In this document: piece by piece, positions 1-10,042 of the stretch
Position numbering within the stretch: the first letter of the stretch is position 1
Layout: every line of letters starts with the position of its first letter
IMG/VR virus record: IMGVR_UViG_3300025101_000086
Coordinates: 1 to 33,651 of that record
DNA length: 33,651 bases
Source: a virus
Reading direction: 5' to 3' (one strand)
Position numbers and translations under genes: made by a program
Notes under the pieces: model-generated
What the model was told of the DNA's origin: nothing
The model's input: the letters and a program-made list of their open reading frames with translations, nothing else
The model's database searches: none

Positions 1-2
1 CA

Positions 3-230
3 GCTAGAGAAGCTGAAGAAGAATACTTACAAGAAGCTAGAAACGAAAGAAATAGAGGTATTTATGATTTAAATAAAAGAGTTGGAAGTGCTTTTGGTAG
101 CGCAATGAATCAAATGGCTGCAGGTAATATAGCTCAAAAAACAGTATCTGGACAAAACCTTGGTAGAAACGTAATGTATAAACATGGAGGTATGATGATG
201 AGAATGCCTAGATACGGGTATAAACTTTAA
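3..230 (+). CDS. C-terminal end of a probable virion protein (partial)
   Basis: An open frame runs in from the left edge and stops with TAA at 228-230, giving the last 75 residues of a larger protein. The visible part is charged and probably helical (many Glu, Arg and Asn), followed by a Gly/Ala/Gln/Asn-rich stretch and a tail with HGG followed by three Met, ending in Tyr-Lys-Leu. The HGG near the C-terminus resembles the repeated Lys-x-Gly-Gly motifs of the next gene, and the helical stretch resembles that protein's C-terminal helical region, so the two may be related structural or tail proteins. No enzyme motif is visible. The next gene starts 10 bases downstream in the same direction, so they are probably co-transcribed. 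The virion role is an inference from context. Confidence 0.7.
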   Translation, partial: AREAEEEYLQEARNERNRGIYDLNKRVGSAFGSAMNQMAAGNIAQKTVSGQNLGRNVMYKHGGMMMRMPRYGYKL

Positions 231-240
231 AATTAAGAAT

Positions 241-3200
241 ATGCAAGATAACGGATCTAATAATATAGGATACCATACAATTGATGGTGTTAAATATAGA
301 GATTTAAAGCCTGAGCTAGCAGATGCTATTAATCAAGTATCTGCTGTTTATGGCGGTAAAGATTTATTAACATATACAGCAATAGCAGAATCAACAGGAG
401 GTTGGAATCCTAGTGCAGGTACAAATTATATGCAAATAATGGAACCTGCATATGATGCGATTAGAGATTTTAAATCTCATCCTAAAAATAAACAAAAACT
501 ACAGCAGGTAAAAGATAAGTTTGGAATAGATTTTGAAAATATGAAACTAGAAGACGTTAGAAATAATGCTTTAGCTAACGTTTTAGCAGCTAGGTTATAT
601 TATATGCTTGATCCAGACCCAGCTCCAACAAATGTTATGGCTACTGGTGATCCAGAAAATGAAGGTATAGGAGATTATTGGACTCGTTATTATAATACTC
701 AAGCTGATCCAGACGGTACTGGTGATTATTTTAATAAAGCTATTAACGAATTTAATTATAAACCTTTTGTAGTAGAAGAAACTGTAGAAGAAAAGCCAGT
801 AGTAAAAGAAGAGGTTAAAGATACAAAAAAGGAAAAAAGTATTTATGACTCTGTAGGTAAAATAGGGTGGTTTGGATTACCTGATATGGGTATTACAGAA
901 GCTTTACTTGGCTTTAAAAAAGGAGGAATGAGTCCTAATCAAAATAGTTTGTATTCTAGAATGAAACAATTACCGGGTGGAGTTATGCGTCAAATACCTG
1001 GATCTGATGCTGTAGAGTTTAAAGGACAAACACATAAACAGGGAGGTATTTTAATGGACCCACAAACAGAAGTTGAAGATGGAGAAACTATGGATAAAGT
1101 TGTTATGTCAGATGGTACTCCTAAAGACTATTTCTTCTCTTCTTATTTAAAAAAAGGAGGTGTTTCTTATGCTGATATGCATAAACAAATATTAGCTAAA
1201 GGAGGATCACAAGAAGATATTAACTACTTAGCAATGATGCAAGAAAAAAGTGCTAAAAGAAATCCTAAAATGATAGCTAAATTAGGAGGAGTAGCGCAAT
1301 ATAAAACAGGAGGAGTTAAAGAGGGTATGCCGTCTGAAGAAGAAATAGAAAAATTTCTAAATGAAAAGTATCTTTATTATACTGCTCAAGGAGGTAAACT
1401 TAAATATAAAAAATGGAAAAGAAAAAATCCATTTAATTTAGATGAATATTTAGAAATTAAAAGCGATGAAGCAGCACAAGATGCACCTATTGAAACTATT
1501 GGACATAGAGTAGACCTTAAGGGTGCATTCGGATTTAGAGCTGATGCAGGAGATGGGTATACAGTGTGTCAATCTGGAGATTGTGTAGATGGTGTAGGAG
1601 TAATGTATACTTATTTTCAACAAAATGAAAATGAAACAGAAGGATTGTATCCTAGCGGTACGGTTATTGCTATGTACGAGGGAGAATTTGAAGATGGTAA
1701 ACCTATAGGAAAAGGTAAGTTTACTTGGAATGATATAGATCAGGCTGCTAGTGATGGTGTACCTTTTATTCCATGGATATATTCTTCTTCTGGAGTATAT
1801 GAAACAAACGAAACAGGACACCCTCAACTTGTAGAAGGAACACAAAATTGGGAAGGTATACATACTAAAACAGGAATATTTAAAGATGGTCAACTTGTTT
1901 CTGGTACTAATGTTGATCCTGATGGAGATATTACAAAAATTGAAGACGGAGAAGAAACATCAAAGTTTTCAAAAAATTTAAGACAAGACTTAGTACAAAA
2001 AGGATTACTAGAAAAAATACCTTTTAAATATTCACAAGGAGAAATAGATCCTGCATATAAGGTTATGTTAAATTTTAAAAATTACATTCAACCTACACAA
2101 GAAGATTTAAACAAGTATGGGTGGTCTAGTTTTGATGAATTTAGAGCAGATTACGAAAGATTTGTAGATGGAAGTTATGATTGGAAGAATGTTAATAAAT
2201 GGGGAGCTCAACACCAAAATGCTTGGAATGATTTAATAGCTGGAATAGAAGAAGGATTTACTACAACAGGTACAGCACAAAATGTTTCTACAGTACCTCC
2301 TGTGGAAACACAAACTTTAGATATGTCTCAATTTGGAGTGTTAAATGAAGGGCCAGTTCAAATATGTCCTTGTAATCCAGATCTTACAAATTACACTGCT
2401 GCTACTAGCGATGATTGTTTTGGGTGTGTAAACGATGCTCCTCTTTATAGTAATCAATTTACTGATACTGATTTAAATGAAAAAGGAAATATGTTTCAAA
2501 GAATGAAACAAAAAATGAGTATGAATGAGGTACCACCTTTAACATATTTAAGTGCAGCTACACAATTAGCGCCTGCAATATATTCATTAACACACAATCA
2601 ACCTGCACCAGATTTAGTTCCATTTGAATCAGGTGTTACAAGTCCAATTGTACCAGGAAGATTAAGAGCAGAAAAATTAAGTCACATTAATATGGATAAA
2701 GCAAGATCTGCAAATGAAGGGGCGTATAGAGGAATGTTAAGAAGTATAGATCAAAGCGGATCAGGCCCAGCGGGAATAGCACAAAAAATGATGGCTTATA
2801 ATAATATGATGCAGAATGAACTAAATATTTCTACTCAAGAAACTGCGGCTAATAAAGAAATATCAAATCAAAATGTTTCAATTGCAAATCAAACTAATCT
2901 TCATAATCAAAGAATGGAGCAAGAAGCTGCTCTAGGTAATGCTCAAATGCAACAAGCTGAAGCACAAAGACTTAATGAAGTACATGCAATTAATACTGCA
3001 TCTAGAAATAAAATTAAAGACGACCAAGAATATATGAAGTATATGGGAGTTATATCTACAGCACAAGGATTTGGAAACTTGTTTGGAGACATGCTAGCAT
3101 ATAAAGGAGATAGACTAAAAGCTCAGGGATATGATATAGATGGAACTACACAACGTATGTTATTAAGACAACATTTAGGTAAGCCTTTATATGCTCCTGA

Positions 3201-3285
3201 CGGAACAGTATTTAGCCAACAAGCTACACAAGAAGATATAGCTAATTACTATCGTACATACTATCCACAAATGAATCAATTTTAA
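241..3285 (+). CDS. Large virion-associated protein with lytic-transglycosylase-like N-terminus, GG-repeat zone and MORN-like motif
   Basis: A protein of 1014 residues. Residues about 30-125 look like a lysozyme/SLT fold: Glu50 in an Ala-Glu-Ser context is followed by Gly60-Thr-Asn-Tyr-Met-Gln65-Ile, matching the family's catalytic Glu and downstream G-x-x-Q-I pattern. This suggests peptidoglycan cutting during entry. Residues 224-390 contain seven Gly-Gly sites at roughly 228, 268, 306, 321, 349, 357 and 384, most after Lys or Gln. Residues 479-496 match a MORN repeat (Tyr-Glu-Gly-x-x-x-x-Gly-x-x-x-Gly-x-Gly), with a weaker copy about 65 residues later. Residues about 820-960 are Gln/Asn/Ala-rich and probably helical. 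No signal peptide is evident. The ATG at 241 has no Shine-Dalgarno sequence, only an A/T-rich leader, like its neighbours. The transglycosylase call is moderate; a purely structural role is possible. Confidence 0.65.
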   Translation: MQDNGSNNIGYHTIDGVKYRDLKPELADAINQVSAVYGGKDLLTYTAIAESTGGWNPSAGTNYMQIMEPAYDAIRDFKSHPKNKQKLQQVKDKFGIDFENMKLEDVRNNALANVLAARLYYMLDPDPAPTNVMATGDPENEGIGDYWTRYYNTQADPDGTGDYFNKAINEFNYKPFVVEETVEEKPVVKEEVKDTKKEKSIYDSVGKIGWFGLPDMGITEALLGFKKGGMSPNQNSLYSRMKQLPGGVMRQIPGSDAVEFKGQTHKQGGILMDPQTEVEDGETMDKVVMSDGTPKDYFFSSYLKKGGVSYADMHKQILAKGGSQEDINYLAMMQEKSAKRNPKMIAKLGGVAQYKTGGVKEGMPSEEEIEKFLNEKYLYYTAQGGKLKYKKWKRKNPFNLDEYLEIKSDEAAQDAPIETIGHRVDLKGAFGFRADAGDGYTVCQSGDCVDGVGVMYTYFQQNENETEGLYPSGTVIAMYEGEFEDGKPIGKGKFTWNDIDQAASDGVPFIPWIYSSSGVYETNETGHPQLVEGTQNWEGIHTKTGIFKDGQLVSGTNVDPDGDITKIEDGEETSKFSKNLRQDLVQKGLLEKIPFKYSQGEIDPAYKVMLNFKNYIQPTQEDLNKYGWSSFDEFRADYERFVDGSYDWKNVNKWGAQHQNAWNDLIAGIEEGFTTTGTAQNVSTVPPVETQTLDMSQFGVLNEGPVQICPCNPDLTNYTAATSDDCFGCVNDAPLYSNQFTDTDLNEKGNMFQRMKQKMSMNEVPPLTYLSAATQLAPAIYSLTHNQPAPDLVPFESGVTSPIVPGRLRAEKLSHINMDKARSANEGAYRGMLRSIDQSGSGPAGIAQKMMAYNNMMQNELNISTQETAANKEISNQNVSIANQTNLHNQRMEQEAALGNAQMQQAEAQRLNEVHAINTASRNKIKDDQEYMKYMGVISTAQGFGNLFGDMLAYKGDRLKAQGYDIDGTTQRMLLRQHLGKPLYAPDGTVFSQQATQEDIANYYRTYYPQMNQF

Positions 3286-3291
3286 TAAATT

Positions 3292-6072
3292 ATGGCAAGA
3301 ATAAATATACCAGCGCCAATTTCAACTTATAGAGATTTAGGAACAGTAGAATTAGCTAAATTAGCTAGAAATCAATATATAGAAGGATATGGTGCAGCAA
3401 ATGAATTTAGAAACTCTGTAAATAATATGCAATCTTTAGAACAAGATGATCATATAAAAAATAGATTAGCTGAGCAATATTCTACTATGTTAGACGGCTA
3501 CGCTTCTAGAGGTGATTACGAAACTTTAGGATTAGCAATAAATAAAGGTGCTAATCAATTTGTTCAAGATTATAAACCAGTAGAAACTAGTTTTAATAAT
3601 AGAATTTCATATCAAGAAAAATTACAAAAAGCATACGATAAAGGAGATATAAATGCAAATACATTTAATGGTATGTTACAAATGTCAGATTATGGATACA
3701 GCGGTATTCAGTATGGTGAAGATGGTAGTTTATTAGAAAATTCTATTTATAGCGGTGTTAACTTTTATAATGATGTAGATATTACAGAAAAAATAATAGA
3801 AAGGATGAAAGCTGTTAAACCTTTTATACGTCAAAATTTAGGTACAGATATTCCTTATAATGAAAATATGGAAATTACTACTGCATCAGGAGCAAGAGGA
3901 GAACCTAAATTTTGGGTTACAACTAAAAGTAAAACTGTACAAATTCCTGATAATGTAATTCAAATGGTAGTTAATGATGTAATGCAAGATCCAGATGTTC
4001 AAGCATCTTTAGCACAGCAAATACAATTAGATACTTATATGCTTAATGAAGTAAATCCTGAAACTCAACAGCCTTTTGCTATGGATTACATTAATAAGCT
4101 TATAGCTTCAGAAGATATTAAAGCTGAAGAAATAGGACCGCTATTAGAGCAAGTAGGACCTTTACAAGCACTTCAAAATATAATGTTCCAAGATGCTATT
4201 AACAGAGAAACTCAGCTAGCTATAGGAACTTATGGAGGAGTTAGAGAAAGTTCTTCAGGATCTAAAGTAAGATATGATCAGGTATGGAAAACAAACAATG
4301 CAAATAAACTTAAAAAAGCAAATGATATTGCAGAAGATGATTTATCATATGACGTATCAATGAATATAAAACCATTTAGTAATAGTTATAAAGATTTAAT
4401 TAATAAACGAGACAATAGTGTAAACTTAATTAAAGATAATTTATCATTAGTTACTAGCCATTTAAATCAAGATCCAGACGCTATTGAGTATGATAATAAT
4501 GGTAATGAAATATTTGGTTCTGGAGGTACAGGATTAGATCTAGATAATATGAATAATAACGGACTTATAATGTCAGCAGAAAGTCAAGTAGATGCATGGA
4601 GAACTGCTACTGCTCAAATGAACACTCCTAAATTAGATTACACATCATGGAGAAATCAAGGTAATTATTCACCAATACAAGCTGGAGTTGAATCTCAAGA
4701 GACTTATTTAGCTCGTTTAGATGATGAGTATGCAGCATATTCAGCTAAAATAGATAACAAAAGATTAGTAGGATATACCTATTTAAATAATGTTGCAGCA
4801 GCAAATGATTTAGATATTGATAAATATAATAGTACTATGCATCAAATTGGTACATATTTAACAGATTATGATGTATTTACTGCTAAAGTAAATAACCCAA
4901 TAAAAAATCTTAATGTTCCTAATTCAGATTATGGTAATAATCTAAATTATAATGAATACGTAAGAGGTAGAGGAGAGCAATTAAATACTACAACTTTTGA
5001 TTCACCTTCATATTCCTCAAACATAAAACTTAGTGGTGCTGATTGGGTAGCAGCTTATAATAAAATGCTTGCAGATAATCCAGATATAGAAAAAAATAAT
5101 CCTGATTTAAGGCCTGTTGAATATGTAACAGAACTTCCTTCAGATTTATTTAGAGGTAATATATTTGAAAGTTTTGCTTTTGCTGGAAATGAAAATGCAA
5201 ACTTACAACAGTTTTCGCACTATTTAGCAGATCATGTAAACAATAAATATAATTTAACAAACAAAGTTGGAGGAATAGTTATGGCTGACCTACTTGGATC
5301 AATGAGTTGGGCAGGTAATACACATGAACAATTTAGACATGATGATCAATTTGCTTTTCAACAACAATTTGAAGAGTGGCATTCAGATTTAAATGTAGAA
5401 TTATCACAGTTAGAAGATAAGTTTGAGGCAGAATATTCAAGTGCTTCTATACCAATTTCTGCAGCTGTTATTACTAACTTTGGGGCTCAATACGAAACAG
5501 CAAGTATTGTTAATGATCAAATAAAAGATTTCTTTAAAGATGAAGTAATGCCTTCAAACTGGTCTGTAAGAGATGCAAATGGACAAAGTGATTTAGGGTT
5601 TGAAGATGGGTTTATAAACAGTAATCAGAAAAATGAATCTAACCACTTTGGATATAATGTAGAATATGAAATTATAGAAAATCAAGCTGGTGTTTTAAAT
5701 ACAGCTTTAGGAGATGATGGACCAATGATTTATGTTCCTATTAAGATTAAAAACTCTCCTCCAAAAGGTTCTGAAGGAATTACTGACCATAAAGGTAAGG
5801 TGTTTAACATGTTAGTACCAGCGCATTATTTTGACATGCCAGCATTAACCGAATATGTTAATGGACCTGAAATGGAGGTTAACACTTTATGGAATCACGG
5901 AATGTTTAATAGAGTAGACTCGTGGTCTCCACGACAATTTTCAAATGTAGAGTTTAAATATGATAGATCTGGAGGTGGAAATGATAAAGTTATAATTAAT
6001 GGAGAAGAGCACAGTAAACAAAAAGGTTTAGCAATTTTAGTACAAAACATGATTAACCAAAGAGGAAAGTAA
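3292..6072 (+). CDS. Unknown large phage protein, probable virion component
   Basis: A protein of 926 residues that I do not recognise. It is soluble-looking, rich in Asn, Asp, Tyr and Gln, with no clear transmembrane segment, signal peptide or catalytic motif. The first 130 residues look helical. The middle (about 340-640) is Asn/Asp-rich and probably less ordered or beta-rich, and the C-terminal part (about 740-926) has short beta-like segments. It starts 6 bases after the preceding stop and ends 4 bases before the next start, inside the row of giant virion-type genes, so it is presumably made late and assembled into the particle with them. A tail, connector or cargo protein are all possible. 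The start is the first ATG after the upstream stop, in an AATAAATT leader. Confidence 0.55.
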   Translation: MARINIPAPISTYRDLGTVELAKLARNQYIEGYGAANEFRNSVNNMQSLEQDDHIKNRLAEQYSTMLDGYASRGDYETLGLAINKGANQFVQDYKPVETSFNNRISYQEKLQKAYDKGDINANTFNGMLQMSDYGYSGIQYGEDGSLLENSIYSGVNFYNDVDITEKIIERMKAVKPFIRQNLGTDIPYNENMEITTASGARGEPKFWVTTKSKTVQIPDNVIQMVVNDVMQDPDVQASLAQQIQLDTYMLNEVNPETQQPFAMDYINKLIASEDIKAEEIGPLLEQVGPLQALQNIMFQDAINRETQLAIGTYGGVRESSSGSKVRYDQVWKTNNANKLKKANDIAEDDLSYDVSMNIKPFSNSYKDLINKRDNSVNLIKDNLSLVTSHLNQDPDAIEYDNNGNEIFGSGGTGLDLDNMNNNGLIMSAESQVDAWRTATAQMNTPKLDYTSWRNQGNYSPIQAGVESQETYLARLDDEYAAYSAKIDNKRLVGYTYLNNVAAANDLDIDKYNSTMHQIGTYLTDYDVFTAKVNNPIKNLNVPNSDYGNNLNYNEYVRGRGEQLNTTTFDSPSYSSNIKLSGADWVAAYNKMLADNPDIEKNNPDLRPVEYVTELPSDLFRGNIFESFAFAGNENANLQQFSHYLADHVNNKYNLTNKVGGIVMADLLGSMSWAGNTHEQFRHDDQFAFQQQFEEWHSDLNVELSQLEDKFEAEYSSASIPISAAVITNFGAQYETASIVNDQIKDFFKDEVMPSNWSVRDANGQSDLGFEDGFINSNQKNESNHFGYNVEYEIIENQAGVLNTALGDDGPMIYVPIKIKNSPPKGSEGITDHKGKVFNMLVPAHYFDMPALTEYVNGPEMEVNTLWNHGMFNRVDSWSPRQFSNVEFKYDRSGGGNDKVIINGEEHSKQKGLAILVQNMINQRGK

Positions 6073-6076
6073 ATAT

Positions 6077-9000
6077 ATGCCAATAACTATAGACCCAACA
6101 ATAAATTTACCAGTTTCAAAAAAATCCGATGGTAACCCTCTAAATGACCCCAAATGGATAGACCCTAATACTCCTTTAGTATTTGGTCCAGGGAGTGGTA
6201 GAATAATATCTTCTTCCGCAGCACATAGGATTAAAGATCTATCTTATAAAACTTGGAACCCAGAGCTTAATGAATATGAAGATGTTTCTAAGTTTAGTAA
6301 GTATGGAGTTATGTTTAGTGAGTATGGGCCTTCTTGGCAAGAGCAAAGAGCAAGAGGACAAAGCACTGGAGAAAAGTGGAATCACGGACTTAAAAAAGCA
6401 GCTGTAACTACTGGAGGTGCAGTTGTAGAAAATACTTTAGGTATAATTGCAGGTTTAGGATCTTTAGCTAGCGGAGGACAATATCATGATAATGAAATTG
6501 GTAGAATGGTAGACGGGTGGAATGAATGGGCTAGATCAGAAATGCCTAACTATTATACACAAAAAGAAAGAGACATGGGACTTTATGAAACTTTAGGAAC
6601 TGCTAATTTTTGGGCAGATAAAGTTGCTAATGGTTTTGGGTATACTATAGGGTCACTAGCTACAGCTTATTTTACAGGAGGATATGGACTTATAGGTTTA
6701 GGCGCTAAAGGTCTTAATATAGCATCTAAAGTTAATGTTATTTCTAAAGCTAATAAAATACATAAACTATATAAAACTGCACAAGGAACTAAAAGAGGAA
6801 AAAAACTTTTAGATATGTACAGTAAAGTAAACGGAGGACAAAAACTTAAAAATGGATTATTAACATTAGAGGCAGGAGCAATGATGTCTTTAGCAGAATC
6901 GTCAGTAGAAGCTAGAGAAACTCAAAAAAATATAAAAAAGCAATTAACAGAAGAGGCTATGGAAAAATATCCTGATGGTATACCAGAGTCTGTATTAAAG
7001 GAGATTAACGATCTATCTGAAGCTGCAGGTAACACTTCTTTTGTAGGCAATATGGCTATATTATCTTTGTCTAATGTAGCTATGTTTCATAAATTTTTAG
7101 CTGGGACAGTAACTAAAAATAGTTTAAAAGGTTTAACTAAAACTGCTCCTAAAACAATAACTGATAAAGGGTCTGCAACTTTTTTAGGTAGACTAAGAAC
7201 AAGAACACGTCCATTAAGACGAGGTATGGCTATGGAAGCTTTACAAGAAGGTGGGCAATATGCTACAAACATAGCGTCAACAGAATTTTATACTTCTAGG
7301 TTTGATAATAAAGGAGGTATTACTATGATGCAAGCGATTGGTGAAGGGTTAAGTAGAACAGTGGGAGAAAAAGAAGGATTAGAATCTATGTTAATTGGTG
7401 CAATTGTAGGGGGTGTGTCTTCGGGTGTTACTAGTATAGGGCAAACTAAAAAAAGAAACGAGCTATCAAAGAAAGTTCAAGGTATTATTAATGATGATGC
7501 ATTTATGAATATTATTGATAGAACACAAGCTAATGCGGGAACTTCTCACTATCTAGACAAAGCTGATAAATACAGAGCAGAGGGTAAAGATAAATTAGCA
7601 GATCAAGCTATGACTCAGGCTTTTATAAACCACATAACTACATTAGATAATGCAGGAGCATTAGAATTTTTTACAGATAGATTACAAGATTTTAAAAGTT
7701 TATCAGATGTAGAGTTTAAACAATTGTTTGGATTTGCAGAAGATCAAGTAATAGATAAGAATTCTATTATTGATAATATGATAGAAGAAACTAATAGCAT
7801 AGTTAAAAGAAAAGATGCATTAGATGCTTTATTTCCAGAAGAATCTTCTAGAGGATTACCTTCTAGGTTACTAGGTAAAAAAGGTAGAGAAGAAGAAAAA
7901 CAAAGAAATTTAGAAACACGAATACTTAAAGCGCAATTACTACATCAAGCTGTATTTTTAGATCAAATAGAAAATTCAAAAAAAGAAAAAGCTAGAGAAA
8001 TAGATAAACTGTTTCCAGGTGTAACACAAAGTATATTAGAAGAACAAGTTGATTTATCAACTGAAGAGTTTGATAAGTTGGTAGAGCAGTATATTAGAAA
8101 TGCAGCTTCTACGGGACAGGTAGATGAAAACGGTAATCCAATAACAACTATGAGTCAAATACCTGAAGCAGATCTTTTAAATATACATAACCAAGCTTAT
8201 AAAATGTTTGTTGATGGTACTGTAGGTGCAGTTAAAAATACAAATTTAACTCATCCTTTAGATAGAGATTCTATAAATCAACAGCTACAAGAATATTATA
8301 TGGAGCATAGAAGTTTGCAGGATCTTATGGAAAATTGGAATAGACTTCAAACAAACGAAGGTAGACAACAGTATATTAGAGCTGCATTAATTGATGGAGA
8401 ACAAAGCATGAAAGATGCTAACAATAGAAGAGCTGATGAAATTTTAGATAATGAATCTGACCCTAATGCTGCAATGGATAATATCCCTCCAGGCGCTAGT
8501 AAAGCAAAAAAAGCTGAAATAGAAGAAGAGGTTAAAAGAATGAAAAAGCTAGAACTTGCTTTAATAGATAAATATGGAGATCCTGATATATCGCTACAAG
8601 ATATTGACACAAGAATAGAAAAACTTAAACAAATAGTAGAAGAAAATAAAGAAACTCCTAGAGTAGTTAAAATGTCTAATTTTGAAATTCAAGTATTAGA
8701 AACTATTAAACAGGTTAAGCTAAATGCAGAGAATACTATAAATGAAAAAGAAACTGAAGAAAAAGTTGGTAAAAAAACTGAACCTGAAACACAAGAAGAG
8801 GAGTCTATACCTAATCTATCTGAAAACGGATTTAGTATTCCAGAAGTAACCAGTGAAGAAGAAAGATTAAACTTATTACTAGAAACTTTACCTGATAAAA
8901 ATAAAAGAATAGTAGAGTTAATGAGAGAAAAAGGTAAAAGTCAAGAAAGTATATCTAAATATATATATAGTATTGCAAAAAGTAGTGGAGCTACAGCAGA

Positions 9001-10036
9001 AGGAAACAAGTTACTTGATGACTTTTTAATGGAAGATGTTTTAAATAATCCTCAAGATTATAGCGAAGCAGTAGTAGTTAATGCTATGAGAAGAAAAATA
9101 GATGGAAGTAGTCCTATTAATACTGGTACTGCTGAACGAACAACAAAAGAACTATTAGAAACAACTAAAGAAGATATACAAAACGAAGAACCTTTTAATA
9201 TTACTTGGAGTAATGAAAAAGGATTTACTAAATACGGAACTACTAGTACTACTAAAGGGCCTTATGCAGAATTTCAAGGAAAATATAGAACAGGTCAAGA
9301 TGGACGTATTAGATTAGCATATGAGGCAGCTTTAGAACTAGGTCTTTTAGATGGTCCAGGAGGGGGACAACAAACTACTCAGGATGTTGCTCCAATAAAT
9401 AAAAAAGAATATCAAATACATTTAGAAGGTAACTATGGAGATTTAGGGTGGCAAGTATATGACAAACTATCTGTAGAAGGAGTAAAGGTAGGAGATGTAA
9501 GAAATTATAGTAGTAAATCTATTGATTTTATAGAAAAAGAAACAGATACAAATAAGATTTTTACAATAATTGATAGAACAGTTTATGATCATGTAGGAAG
9601 ACCGGGAGCTACTACTGTATCGATGGTGTTCCCTAAAAATACATCAAGAACTTTATCTGATGTTAGAGAAAATTTATTAAATTTGAACGCTGAAATACAA
9701 GCTACTAAAGAAAATTCTCAATTTAGTAACTTTGCTAGAAGTGCAATAGAAAGAATGGATCTAAAAGAAATAGCAACTCCTGATATAAATATAGAAACAG
9801 TTACAGAAAAAGAAACTTCTAAAGAAGAAGTAATTGTTGTAGAAGAGTTAAACCCAATAGAAGAAGACAGGTTAAAAAATGAGTTAGAAACTGAAATGCA
9901 TAAAGATTTATCTGCAGAACAAGCTGAGATTGATCAAATACCTATAGGAGACATGGAAGGCTATATGCAACAGCTACAAGAAGAGGAGGCCGCATTACTT
10001 AAAAGGCTGGAAGAAGAAGATGATAATTGTAAATAA
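6077..10036 (+). CDS. Giant internal virion protein with hydrophobic glycine-rich segments, candidate ejection protein
   Basis: A protein of 1319 residues with two halves. The N-terminal 460 residues contain small-residue-rich hydrophobic stretches at about 109-133, 182-213 and 434-455, the kind of segment that could insert into a membrane when a phage ejects internal proteins. From about 470 to the end the protein is charged and mostly helical. Glu/Lys-rich stretches at about 780-950 and 1240-1319 suggest coiled coil or linker, with a more globular stretch at about 1030-1210. No catalytic motif is seen. It sits immediately before the putative virion RNA polymerase. By analogy with podophages that eject a membrane-spanning protein together with a polymerase, it may help form the conduit. 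That role is inferred from layout and composition only. Confidence 0.5.
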   Translation: MPITIDPTINLPVSKKSDGNPLNDPKWIDPNTPLVFGPGSGRIISSSAAHRIKDLSYKTWNPELNEYEDVSKFSKYGVMFSEYGPSWQEQRARGQSTGEKWNHGLKKAAVTTGGAVVENTLGIIAGLGSLASGGQYHDNEIGRMVDGWNEWARSEMPNYYTQKERDMGLYETLGTANFWADKVANGFGYTIGSLATAYFTGGYGLIGLGAKGLNIASKVNVISKANKIHKLYKTAQGTKRGKKLLDMYSKVNGGQKLKNGLLTLEAGAMMSLAESSVEARETQKNIKKQLTEEAMEKYPDGIPESVLKEINDLSEAAGNTSFVGNMAILSLSNVAMFHKFLAGTVTKNSLKGLTKTAPKTITDKGSATFLGRLRTRTRPLRRGMAMEALQEGGQYATNIASTEFYTSRFDNKGGITMMQAIGEGLSRTVGEKEGLESMLIGAIVGGVSSGVTSIGQTKKRNELSKKVQGIINDDAFMNIIDRTQANAGTSHYLDKADKYRAEGKDKLADQAMTQAFINHITTLDNAGALEFFTDRLQDFKSLSDVEFKQLFGFAEDQVIDKNSIIDNMIEETNSIVKRKDALDALFPEESSRGLPSRLLGKKGREEEKQRNLETRILKAQLLHQAVFLDQIENSKKEKAREIDKLFPGVTQSILEEQVDLSTEEFDKLVEQYIRNAASTGQVDENGNPITTMSQIPEADLLNIHNQAYKMFVDGTVGAVKNTNLTHPLDRDSINQQLQEYYMEHRSLQDLMENWNRLQTNEGRQQYIRAALIDGEQSMKDANNRRADEILDNESDPNAAMDNIPPGASKAKKAEIEEEVKRMKKLELALIDKYGDPDISLQDIDTRIEKLKQIVEENKETPRVVKMSNFEIQVLETIKQVKLNAENTINEKETEEKVGKKTEPETQEEESIPNLSENGFSIPEVTSEEERLNLLLETLPDKNKRIVELMREKGKSQESISKYIYSIAKSSGATAEGNKLLDDFLMEDVLNNPQDYSEAVVVNAMRRKIDGSSPINTGTAERTTKELLETTKEDIQNEEPFNITWSNEKGFTKYGTTSTTKGPYAEFQGKYRTGQDGRIRLAYEAALELGLLDGPGGGQQTTQDVAPINKKEYQIHLEGNYGDLGWQVYDKLSVEGVKVGDVRNYSSKSIDFIEKETDTNKIFTIIDRTVYDHVGRPGATTVSMVFPKNTSRTLSDVRENLLNLNAEIQATKENSQFSNFARSAIERMDLKEIATPDINIETVTEKETSKEEVIVVEELNPIEEDRLKNELETEMHKDLSAEQAEIDQIPIGDMEGYMQQLQEEEAALLKRLEEEDDNCK

Positions 10037-10042
10037 GAATAA

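Noticed and set aside
1450-1893. Antisense frame of 147 codons within the 1014-aa gene
   Set aside because: It lies wholly opposite a gene with clear motifs and reads as a low-complexity Ser/Ile/Tyr/Phe-rich product typical of the reverse strand of AT-rich coding DNA. Similar antisense frames elsewhere were left out for the same reason.
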